The notes below the pieces were generated by a model. The model saw only the letters and a program-made list of their open reading frames with translations. It was not told the origin of the DNA and ran no database searches. From Lepidodermella squamata (lineage: Eukaryota > Gastrotricha), in NCBI GenBank assembly GCA_047495785.1, contig JBLDXI010000041.1, forward strand, positions 1-64,000: a stretch of 64,000 nucleotides of DNA. The letters run 5' to 3'. Position numbers and translations under genes: made by a program. Below, piece by piece: positions 21,746 through 31,617 of this stretch; position 1 is the stretch's first letter; each line of letters starts with the position of its first letter.

Positions 21746-24700
21746 TTAGTTCGCCAGCGAGTTCTGCAGCTCTTTGATCAGCATATTACCGACCATCATT
21801 TTGTCGCAGTTGACTACAACCCGTAGCGTTGATTCGCTACGCAACAGTGTTACAAGAACAGCACTACGATCAGAGCTCGTCTGTCCCGCGAACCAAAGCT
21901 GACCTTCGTCGGTCGATGGGACTTGGGTTACATTAGCAACATCGTATACTGCGTAACACAGTTCTTTGTCAGCCTTGGATTTAGCAAGCTGCACTGTTGC
22001 AGACGTTTCATTCATTCCAGTAAGCTGTTCTATAACGACGCAACAAAAAAATAAAGAAAACTTGAGGGAAAGTGGGCATTACTTTTCTGAGCAGCGAATT
22101 GAGCTGGAGTCATGGAAGACAACGGTTGGAGCAACTCGCCGATTGTCGGAATAATACTAACAGGCCACGTTTTGTCAAGACCAGCACCAATGGTGATGTT
22201 AACGGGCTGTAGGCTGTCCTTGAAATCGACAGACATGAGCACAGAGACGGCACCAGTGGGTCCCGGGCTCAACGTTTCTATGGTTCCGAAGTCTTGAATA
22301 GCTTGGCCCCCAGAGAGCCGCTGCTCAACGACGCGAATTTTCGACAGCGGTTCGTTACCATTGTTGACAAACGATAATTGCACGGTCACCATGCGAGGTT
22401 GAAAGACGGACACGGAGCGCGGGTATGTGTATGTAACCACGAGGCCACCACCGCTCATTCGATCGATGATCTCGAACTTGCGAGGCTGGCGACTCGTTGG
22501 TGGCGGATAGATGGGCCCGGCATTAGCAGCCTGTGCAGCCAGGTTCTGACCAGATGACGATGCTGCCAAAGTGGCAGCGTGGATTAGAGGCGCAGCGGCT
22601 GGAGGAGCATCGCCGACTAAACAGACGACAAATTTAATAACAAGGGTTTTCGACTGAAGAATTAGCTTACAATCCAAATCTAAAAGCAAGTCTTGCTGTG
22701 GTTGCTTTGCTTTAACCGCGGTTTTCGTCGCAGGTTTCGAGGTTTTTTTAGGTGGTGGAGGAGGTGCTTCCTCCTCTTCGGATTCCTCTGACTCTTCTTC
22801 TTCTTCGTCCTCGTCGTCTTCTCCTTCCTCTTCGTCCTCGGATTCTTCCTCGGACTCAACTTTTCTGTTGACTGGTTTCTTGGAAGATCCATTCGAAACT
22901 TGAGGAACTCGCTTTTCAATCTGTGAAGATTGCTAGATTAAATAATGCGTGATGATGAACAAGGCTATTGTAAGAAACGCAATTCACCACTTCACCGTCG
23001 GCTGATTCCTCTTCGTCGTGGTCATCATCATCATCGTCGTCGTCGTCGTCACCTTCCTCTTCGTCACCTTCCGATTCTTCGACCTCGCTATCCTGCTAAC
23101 ACAACTGATATCACACGTACAAAGATCTTGAAATGACAAACCTCTTCGCCTTCTGCTTCCTCGTCTTCGTCTTCCTCTTCGCCCGATTCATCCTGAAAGA
23201 AAGAATAGTTGATAAAAGAAACATGCATATTGGTCCGATTGATATTGCTCCAACTAGTCAAAGAAATTTTCACAAACCTCATCTTCGCCTTCTTCTTCAT
23301 CCTCTTCGGCTTCTTCTTCGTCCGAATAAAACGGCTTGTCTTTTTTGGGAGCATCCACCTTCGCTTTCGATTTCTTCGAAGCAGTACGCGAGCTTGGAAC
23401 GCTGACGGAAGATTCGCTCTTAGGAATTTCGACGTTTCGCACAGTCGGGTCGGGTGCCACCGCTGGCCACTCGGGCAGCTCGGCGTATCCCTCGGCAGGA
23501 CAAGCAATCAGCTGCGACAGCGTACCCAAACGGAATTTGTTCATCTCTGCAAAACAAATTCAGCAAAATTGGCGGGCGAAAATGACAAAAATGGATGGAT
23601 AGGTCGCCATGTTCCAATCAGGAATGTGAGTTAACGAATTCATCAAGGATGTCAGATGACCGTCGTGAAAGTTTCATCATTTAATTTTTAGTTACAAAAC
23701 TGTGCCATAACGATGATCTTACCCTTGAGTTTGGACTCCAAGATCGGGGCCGGCTTTGTCGCAAGTAATACTTTTTTCGCGCTTTTCGAGAACGTATTGA
23801 CTAGGGGCTTGCCAGCCTCTTCGCCATCACCGTTAGTAGCCTGGACTGCACTGGGCGTCGGCATTACCATGCAGCGCAACATGCGAGCACGGTCGCGAAT
23901 GTCATAACTTTGATCATACTTAGCCAGATTGAAAACGTACTGAGCCAATAACCTGTGAAGAGGATTACGTCATTAGAATACATCAGCTGCAAAATTAAAA
24001 AAGCAGCCAGCGAATAAAGAATAAAGATCAGTTGTGTGAGATAACGAATTCATCACTTTCTTCAGATGACCGTCGTGATAATTTCATCATTTAAAAATTG
24101 GTGAAAAATAGAAGTAGGTATATATTTAAAAACTAACTTGGTTTGTTTTGGATTAACAGTCACCAACTTCGCAGCCAGGTTGATAATCTGCAATTTAACG
24201 GAATCTTCTTCGCTGACAAAGTTTTTCGCCATTATCCTCAGCACATCGGGAGCGATCTTTGTAACGTGCTGACTGTACTCGCCGATCAACCAAAGAATGG
24301 AAGCTCGAGCCATCGGAACAGATATTTTTTCAACAAGGCGAGCCATTTGGGTGATAATTTCTTGACATTGAGACGGCCGAAGCTGCAGTAGCTTCCGTAT
24401 GACAACTACGCTCTCGGCAACAACGGCCTCTGTAACAAAGTAAACACAATTATTGTAAATGATCAATATTGCAAGCTGGTTTCGGTTATGGCTGAATCTT
24501 TAGTCAGAATAAAGTTTGAGGTTATCAACATTAGAAATAATGAAGACCATCGTGAGACATCATTCTAGTCCAATTTTCAATATTCAAATTATATTTGTTC
24601 ATTACCATTTTTCTTCGACATCAGGTTGACTAGTCCAGCTAGGCAAGTATCTGTCACAGTACTGATATTTGCGGCGCATCTCCCAATGGCTTGAATTGTA

Positions 24701-26010
24701 GCAGCGGCAAAGTCTTTATCAGAACCTGAGACGTAAGTTTGAAACTCTCGCAAAAGACTAGATACATTTGACTCGTTTGCCAGTGATGTAAGAATTTCAA
24801 GCTTCAGTAGCTTGACGTAAGACGGATCAGAGGACCGGATAAAGAAACTCTTTAGATGTGGCTCGAACAGGTTGTGGCGATTTACGGACATCGCGGCGAT
24901 GTTCGATAGTATGATATACTGAATTTCACGATGACCACGTAGCAGACGCACCAATGATCTAGCAACGATTGCGACTTCGTTGAGCGGGGCACAGTGATAA
25001 TACAGCTGGGCTACAGCCATTACAACAGCAGCATTGCGACTTTGAAGTAGAGGCCTTGTGTTACGCAACAGCAGCCGATGGTCTGGATCCATGTAAAAGG
25101 GTTTTTTCTTTGCCGATCTTCTCCTCTCCGATTCGGGCTTTGGATTTCCTTCTTCGTCAGAGCTGCTTGAAGCGTAGAATGGTTCACTGTCGGGCTTGAC
25201 TTCTTCCGATGTATCTCCTTGGTTCGGGTCGACAAATTGCGATCGGGCGTATCGAGCTAGCATATTAATAATCACAACTTGGCCCCATTCGTCGACGTCT
25301 ACTACCATGTTGCAGAGTTTCCGGTAATTTTTATGAATTAAATCAATGCGATCGGGGCAGACTTCTTCGAAGGCTACAATGGCGCTTCCAACAACGAGAG
25401 TGGTGCGATCGGCTAATAACTTTTGAATGATGTCTATGAGCTGTTCTCGCAATTCAGGGTCAAGATTTAGCAGTTTTGGTATGGCGTTGGCGGCAGTTTT
25501 GCGCACATAAGGAGACATGTCATTGACAGCTTCTTTCAATGCCAACATCATAATCGGAATAACCATGGTCACGCGAATTCCGCACAGAACACGCAGTGAG
25601 TTGGCACGGATTAGAGGATTCGGATCTTTAAGAGCCCGTTGAAAGGAACTTATGGATAGGAGCGCCAAGTCTTGCTGTTCTTCAGCGTATCGAGCCAAGT
25701 AAACGTAGACCAGCTTTTTAATTTCAGGATCTTTAGTGACAACATTCTTGACAACCGATGGAAATAAGTCTGAGGCATCGCGACCGCGAGCCACCATTGT
25801 TACGATTCTCCGCATAGCTTCCAGCTTAAGCGAGTCTTTGCTGCCATCTAGCATTTCTTTCAAATCACCATGCCGCCGGCTATCTGTCGACAGGAATGTA
25901 TGACCCGCGGGATCAGTGGAAAGGTCCGTATCAGCGATTCCACTAATGCCACTTGGAACGGAGAAGGAGCGGTCGCTGGCATTATATCCTTGAAAGCCCC
26001 CGTCAGACAT
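21746..26010 (-). CDS. AP3B1: AP-3 adaptor complex beta subunit
   Basis: Nine exons: 26010-24606, 24429-24138, 23952-23723, 23546-23278, 23192-23142, 23092-22988, 22920-22672, 22616-22083, 22030-21746. Phases match and total 1139 aa, close to human AP3B1 (1094). AP-3 sorts cargo from endosomes to lysosome-related organelles and synaptic vesicles. The trunk (exons 1-3) has the conserved [33 protein letters not shown] and [17 protein letters not shown]. The hinge (exons 4-7) is very acidic and Ser/Lys-rich, as in the family, and split into small exons. The C-terminal ear ends with the TGMNE region. The exon 6 acceptor is TTAGCAG, so one Gln may be optional. The three introns at 24430-24605, 23953-24137 and 23547-23722 carry snoRNA copies. 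Confidence 0.96.
23613..23685 (-). ncRNA. Box C/D snoRNA copy A, inside an AP-3 beta intron
   Basis: On the minus strand, the transcribed strand of the host, the order is box C ATGATGA (23680-23674), D' CTGA (23655-23652), C' TGATGA (23645-23640) and D CTGA (23621-23618). The guide next to D' is TCACGACGGTC, complementary over 11 nt to GACCGTCGTGA of the conserved large-subunit rRNA stretch after the peptidyl-transferase region. The flanks can form a weak terminal stem. The host intron (23547-23722) is 176 nt, ample for an intronic snoRNA. Copy B in the neighbouring intron keeps all four boxes and this guide. Confidence 0.8.
24023..24095 (-). ncRNA. Box C/D snoRNA copy B, inside an AP-3 beta intron
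   Basis: Paralogue of copy A in the next upstream intron (23953-24137). Box C ATGATGA (24090-24084), D' CTGA (24065-24062), C' TGATGA (24055-24050), D CTGA (24031-24028). The same TCACGACGGTC guide precedes D'. The second guide region shares ATTCGTTA and CTCACA with copy A but differs just before box D. Spacer changes with intact boxes argue that both copies are selected. Confidence 0.8.
24499..24570 (-). ncRNA. Possible third, diverged box C/D snoRNA copy
   Basis: In the first AP-3 beta intron (24430-24605), minus strand: ATGATGT (24563-24557) in place of box C, TCACGATGGTC as guide, a degenerate D' (TTCA) and C' (TGTTGAT), and CTGA at 24507-24504 as box D. The single guide change (C to T) would still pair with the same rRNA stretch through a G-U wobble. 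TAG before box C can pair with CTA after box D. It may be a weakened or decaying copy. Confidence 0.45.
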
Positions 26011-26527
26011 ATTTGCATCAAATTGAATAAAATTCTAACAGAAGGATATAAACACCACATGAATCGAATACTAATATGTGTCATGTAAAACTCGATGGAT
26101 GGAGTGAAAAGTCCCGTGTGCAATCGCCAATTTCTCGACGCTATCGTAGTTGGTAATCAATAATCACTGAGAGGAAAGGGAGAGACCTGAGACATGTAAC
26201 ATTTTCGAAGGGATAGCGAGATGAAAAAGTGAAGGAGTATTGGCTTAACAAGACATAACAGAGTCCATTACCAAAGATATGGAATGACGGTCAGGTCTGT
26301 ATGAACCAGAGATAAGTATTCAATGCTTAATGCGAAGATAGAATGATGGAGGTTTAACAGGCGGACGCCGACAAAAAATGACTCACACGCGCAGATTCAT
26401 ACGCGGAGCCGTGCTGGGCGCATGAGGCTGGCCCGAGATGTGAAGGTCGCAATCAATACTATCATTGATATTTGAGCCGAAAAAGCCATTATAGAAGTTA
26501 ATTTGGGTATGAATATAATTCGGGATA

Positions 26528-26665
26528 ATGATACTTTATATCTCTCTCGTCCTTGCGATTTTTGTTTTGGCTGCGGGGTTTTTTTGCGGGTTTTGCGGCG
26601 CGAGTCGTTGTGATCAGCTGAGTGCTGAAAAACTGCACTCTACGCTCTACGCCTTGCCTGTGCTG
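26528..26665 (+). CDS. Possible first exon of an unknown membrane protein
   Basis: An ATG opens a 46-codon hydrophobic stretch (ISLVLAIFVLAAGFFCGF at its start) followed by a good donor, CTG|GTATGT. This looks like a signal anchor or transmembrane exon. The next exon cannot be placed; LINE debris begins within 200 bp. It may belong to a gene broken by that insertion, or be chance. Confidence 0.25.
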
Positions 26666-26789
26666 GTATGTTTAGCTCAAGTTTCGATTTTCAATCAAAT
26701 AATTGCTTAGCACAAAAAATGTGTTTGTGAGTGATTTGTCTTTATTCATTAAAGTTTACCATGGCGTCGTGGTTGTAGTCATTATACCC

Positions 26790-27225
26790 GCCGCCTTAAA
26801 CTGCCAACAAATTACACGGAAAAATTACCTGAATATACTTATCTTGTGCATTACTATACGGCCAAGCTGTTCTCGAAGATTCTCGACTCACGGCTAAGAA
26901 AGAGGCTTCAACCCTCATTGGACATTTGTACTTCAATTGTTCCCTTACAAACCAGGCTAACTGCCTCTAAAACGACCTTACCCTTGATCCTCGACTACTT
27001 ATTTCTCGTAATTGGATCCTTGATATAGTTTATCGAGGGCGAGAAACGCCCCCGCCGCCGCAATTCCTCGCCGTGCTCTATGCCTTACCTGAGAAAGAAC
27101 CTGGAAAGAGGGAAAGAAGAAAGAAAACGTCGACTCGACATCGAAAAGGTCACTAGCTTCAGATACCTTGGCATCTGGCTTGACGAGCAGCTGAGCGATT
27201 GATGTAACAGACTGAGATAAGTGAC
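26790..27225 (+). mobile_element. Decayed LINE reverse transcriptase fragment
   Basis: Two recognisable RT pieces lie in order on the plus strand. AKLFSKILDSRLRKRLQPSL (about 26859-26918) matches the segment after the NYRPISLL motif. VTSFRYLGIWLDEQLSD (about 27151-27201) matches the thumb-region F-YLG-LD motif of non-LTR elements. Frameshifts and the missing catalytic palm show it is dead. It reads into DDA1's upstream flank. Confidence 0.55.
27073..27123 (+). repeat. Direct repeat, copy 1 (flanks DDA1)
   Basis: About 50 bp starting GTGCTCTATGCCTTACC and ending GGAAAGAGGGAAAGAAGAAA. A near-identical copy lies at 28422-28473 beyond DDA1. This copy sits inside the LINE remnant, so the repeat is probably element-derived. 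Confidence 0.7.
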
Positions 27226-27804
27226 ATCTTCATCCGATAAAGAAATTTGACTGCGGCCACCGATCAGTGTTCTTCCTGGTGTATGAGGGGGAACTCTTTT
27301 AAGAGCATACAATCAGATTTTGCCCAGTGCAAACCCAAAGCTCTCTTCGCGAATCGCATAGGCGAGGATACTGGACAGAATAATCCCCAAATCTCGGCGC
27401 CATATCCGAATTGCGATAAAACACATCTGCTGTATAATAAACGAATTGCCGAAAGATTCTGGAAATACTTGAATAGCTGCGGTATGATGGCGGTCGCGTG
27501 TTACAATTTCAAACTCGCCTCAGCGATTGCTTTCTTGTAACATTGACTGGATGAGGAGAAAAGCTCCTCGTAATGTAATTGAAAGGGCCGAGAAACCAGT
27601 CTCGCGCGCTATCTTGCAGATAAAAAATCGGGGCTATGTACACCAGCCGAGTGAAGGGAAAGAGTAGAAATAAGAAGGAACAGTTTTCATATCGTCATTT
27701 CGCTCTTTGACTGCACTTCCTTAATTTCATCTAGAGATTTAATTATCGATCACCATCGTCTTTGATCGCTATTGTCATATAGCGTCCTCACTATTACGCG
27801 CGAA

Positions 27805-28279
27805 ATGGTGAGATCCTTTGCTAACTCAATATCCATTTTTATTTATTTGCGTTTATGGCATTCAACTCAGGCTGCTCAGTTTCTGCGAGGCCTTCCCTCG
27901 CGCAATAAGCAAAATTTTGCCAGGATGGAGGAAAGATGCCCAAAGTCTGAAAGTGAAAGTCGACCTTACATATGCCTCGAAGAAAAGTCGATTCCGCAAG
28001 TTATAGTCACCGAGAAGACTAACATTCTGCTCGAATTTCTGCATAAACAATGGGATCAAAAGGTAATTGTAGTTACACGTTATTTGTTACGCCTAACATA
28101 TGTTTGATGTCTTGAAGATGCAATTGAATAAAAGGCCTCAGGGCTCAACCGCGAATGACGCCCATTCCTCGTCTGGGGATGAAGAAGCCTCTGGGGAACA
28201 TGCTGGATCTTCTGCGGGGCGCTCGAAAAACTCGACAACAACGCCGGCCTCGCCGACGAAAAAACGCCGCATCACTTGA
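27805..28279 (+). CDS. DDA1: DET1- and DDB1-associated protein 1 (DDA1)
   Basis: DDA1 is a small subunit of CRL4 (DCX-DET1-COP1) ubiquitin ligases that binds DDB1. Exons: 27805-27807, 27871-28062 and 28118-28279 give 118 aa. Exon 1 is only the ATG; CG-CGAA-ATG|GTGAGA is followed by acceptor CAACTCAG and AAQFLRGLPSRNKQNFAR, which matches human MADFLKGLPVYNKSNFSR. The core EKTNILLEFLHKQWDQK matches human EKTNILLRYLHQQWDKK. The tail is Ser-rich and ends in a basic KKRRIT, a likely nuclear signal. Normal length for the family is about 102 aa. The promoter is divergent from AP-3 beta across LINE debris. Confidence 0.9.
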
Positions 28280-28421
28280 GGCCCGTTCTGCTGGCAGCCG
28301 TGATCTTTTGCTTGTTTTCTACTGACTAATTATCAACTTTTTATTCTGCAGCCGCTTTTGGCATTACTCGTTAATTTGCAACACAGAATAATAAAAATGA
28401 TGATGGCAGAAAACTTCACTT

Positions 28422-28473
28422 GTGCTCTATACCTTACCATAGAAAGAATCCTGGAAAGAGGGAAAGAAGAAAA
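28422..28473 (+). repeat. Direct repeat, copy 2 (flanks DDA1)
   Basis: Counterpart of the 27073-27123 repeat in the same orientation, with only a few changes. It lies 140 bp after the DDA1 stop. Confidence 0.7.
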
Positions 28474-28980
28474 CTTGTTCCAGTTTTAGTTTTAATTCTT
28501 CTATTAATATTATAACTTTGTAATAATGAGAAAATACGTGAACATGTACGAACGGTCACAGTCACATACTCCTAACCATGTTGTTAATGAAGCAATCGCA
28601 GTGGGTTCAATTCGAAGGTATATGATTTATAGAATTCAAAAATTTGAACAATTGGAAACAACTAGTAGTAGCTCGAAGATTCAACAAAAACAAATTATCA
28701 ATAAGAAACGAATGTGACAGGTAGAGAGTGGCGTTTGCAATATTATTATTTACCAGGAGGAATGAAACCGCGGCAGAGATCAATTATTATGAAGAGAAAA
28801 TACCCAATGCGCATCGAAGTCATACAATGACAGTCATTAAAACATCCGCAAACTGGGTAAATGTATTTTCGAGAGATGTTTACGACTGATTTGACATACT
28901 GGCATAATTGATGCTTGATTGCTGAACGATCATTTGATATTGATATTTCGAACGTGATCGCCCATGCATCACTTCACAGG

Positions 28981-29130
28981 TACATGAATAGAGTAACACA
29001 ACAAGAGATGCGCGCCGCTGAATGTTCAAATAATTTCGGCGTTACTTCCGGTAATAACGAAGCATCATCAGATAGCTTTCAAGAAAGAACAGCTTTGCTT
29101 CGTCAATCAGAAGACGGTGAATGGAGTTAA
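28981..29130 (+). CDS. Possible terminal exon of an unknown protein
   Basis: After acceptor CACTTCACAG a frame of about 49 codons ends in TAA. It is Ser/Asn-rich and carries ERTALL, which fits the acidic dileucine pattern of endosomal cargo tails. No upstream exon could be linked. Low support; it could be chance. Confidence 0.2.
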   Translation, partial: YMNRVTQQEMRAAECSNNFGVTSGNNEASSDSFQERTALLRQSEDGEWS

Positions 29131-29254
29131 ATTACATTGCTTTCTAGTAAGATAGAGGACGATTTCGCAACTAAAATATTACAGCTGATGAAAAGAATAA
29201 GTCGATGTAGTAGTCGATGACTAGCTGACCAGTTGATGAAACATTGAAAAGCGA

Positions 29255-31617
29255 TTAGCTTTCTATTTGAATTGCTGATTCCACGACCGAGAACTGCTTG
29301 AGTGCCATGTTACAGCGCCGCAGCAAGTCGGCTGTGTTCATACCTTGCACTGTAAAGAGTGAAATGAAAGCATTATTCATTATATTTCAATGTCAGCTGA
29401 TAAATTAAACGATTGAGTGAGAGCAATCTAGCAACAATAAAGATTCGCTTCAAATATTTGGGATTGCAACCGTTAAACTCACGAAAAATAATAGGAGCTT
29501 CAAAATTATTTTTGGGAATCCAGTCGGAGTTTGACAATTTGAAACATCTTTTAATTTACGTATTCTTAGAGCTTCACAAAACCGAACCCTTGGCGACCCC
29601 AAAATTGAAGTTATTAACAGGCTGGACCTCTACCAAATTTTCTTAGAGGCTAGATCTGTATTGATGAGTATTGGTTCCTCATTATTTTGATATACATATT
29701 CTTATCTATCTATTGATTCGAGACATAGTACGCGGAATTATGAAATGCAAAATTTAAGAAGAACTCGAGCTAAATTAGGGATATTAATCCCGCATTTCTG
29801 CAAATGAAGCAACTCCCTTTACTCCCTTTATTGGTATAGCCAATTACCAATTACAGGGCCTGTATTCCTGGATGATTCATCACGTCCTATCGTCCTATTA
29901 TTTAATAAGCTGAAGCGACAGGCGATTTATATTGATTTCAATATTGAAGGCTGGACAATTTCGACCGGGGAGCAAAGTTCAAAGGAAGAGTGCAAACATC
30001 TGAAGTCTTTTAGCCCTACCTACTTATTCGTCCACCGTCAAACGCTCAGTTCGCATAAAGCTGAACCTTATTATCAATGTAGTTCCCGATTCAAATGATA
30101 CGCCTAAGCAAGATGACACTTTCAACTACTTAAACAGGTAATGGCAGGAGAAAAGCTATATTTAGACTCACCGGCAACGACATGAACCGAAGCGGCTTTC
30201 TTTGAAAGAGTCAGCGACCAAATGCGAAGGCTGTGGATAGATCGCACACCGCTGACGCCAAGCAAAGCACGCTTAACAGCATTGTAGTTGACATCTTGCG
30301 GCGTCCCTTCCATCAAAACGGCGATCGCATCCTTCATCACTGATAATGTTGTGATGAGGACAAGTACCGAGAAAATAAAGGTGCAGACCGGATCGGCATA
30401 CTTCCAATCGTGCCGAAAGTAGATTATGATCGCTGCGACGAGCACGCCGACACTTTGAATCAAATCACCGAGAACATGAATGAAAGCTGCCCGCACGTTG
30501 ATGTTTGGTTGATTCGGTTGTTCGGTGTGGGTCAGCTCGGCAGCGATGTCAATAGACCGGCCCATGTTCGAAAGCTTGTGAGAGTGCCCGTGACCGTCGT
30601 CGTGTGAGTGACCGTGATCGCCATTGTCGTGCGAGTGCCCGTGATCATGCGAATGCCCATGATCACCGTGGTCATGAGAGTGACCGTGGCCATCATCATG
30701 CGAGTGCCCGTGTCCACTGCAGTCTTCGTCAGCCGCGCGCTGGTAGCCTTGCTCGGCATTGGCATCCGCGCCACCATGCGAGTGTCCGTGACCGCTGTCC
30801 CCTCCGCCGTGGGCGTGGCCGTGTCCCGAGCACATTGCTCCACCGTGCGAATGGCCAATTCCGGCTTGGTGCAAAACGATGCCCATTCTACATTGGAATG
30901 AATGTATTTTCTTGTTTTAAAATCTGGTTTATAAAAACGTACACAATGTTAACAGCAACGCCGATAGAGGATGTTATGAGCATGATTTTGGCGTCGATTT
31001 CGAAATGGCCGGACATGGTTCGTTGAATGGCAAGCATGACTAAAATGGCAGTGACTACCCAGATCAACAATATCGAAATTAGAGCACCAATGATTTCTAA
31101 AGGAAGAACGAGTTGATAAGTGTCTTGATAACGTTCAACTTCAGATTCTTACCGGCTCTGTACCAGCCGAACGGCATGGTCTTGGTCGCCGGCCGTACAG
31201 CCATGTGCATGGCGAATAAACTGATGCCGAAACTTGCAAAGTCAGTCAGCATGTGCGCAGCATCGGTCATAACAGCCAGACTGCCTGCGACAAGGCCGCC
31301 AATGGCCTCGGCGATCATAAAAAAGCCACACAACATGGAGGCGACAAAGAGTTGCCGCCGCGCATTTTCGTCTATCTTGGCGGGTTGCGCTACTGTAGAG
31401 CATGGTTCTTCCTCTTGGTCGTAACCCCCATCGCTAGCAAAGTTTGCTGGGCGCTTCCTGTTGAGCCAAACATATAGAAAGATATGCTGATCGAACATGC
31501 CGCATTGAAAATAACTTACCGTTCGGCTGTCGTATTTGTTATAGCACACTGGTTGAGCAAGTAGAAGCTCTGATCGCCAGCATATTCCGGCGGAATTTTG
31601 TTGACGAAATTGCCCAT
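29255..31617 (-). CDS. ZnT-type zinc transporter (SLC30A2/3/8-like)
   Basis: Cation diffusion facilitator that moves Zn2+ out of the cytosol into vesicles by proton exchange. Exons 31617-31520, 31457-31153, 31096-30943, 30887-30172 and 29349-29255 give 455 aa. Transport-site residues are present in TM2 (H101 and D105 in [10 protein letters not shown]) and TM5 (H323 and D327 in HVLGDLIQ), the HD-HD set of zinc-selective members. The cytosolic His-rich loop (about 196-290) is long, built from repeated GHGHSHD-type units. The C-terminal domain follows, with SVHVVA and QGMNTADLL. The last intron (822 nt) is far larger than the others. The start [12 protein letters not shown] is the only ATG in the first exon frame. 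The vesicular ZnT2/3/8 clade is the best match; the exact orthologue is uncertain. Confidence 0.93.

Noticed and set aside
30604-31026. Long plus-strand frame opposite ZnT
   Set aside because: It is the complement of the His-rich loop; the repeated CAT/CAC codons create open antisense frames.
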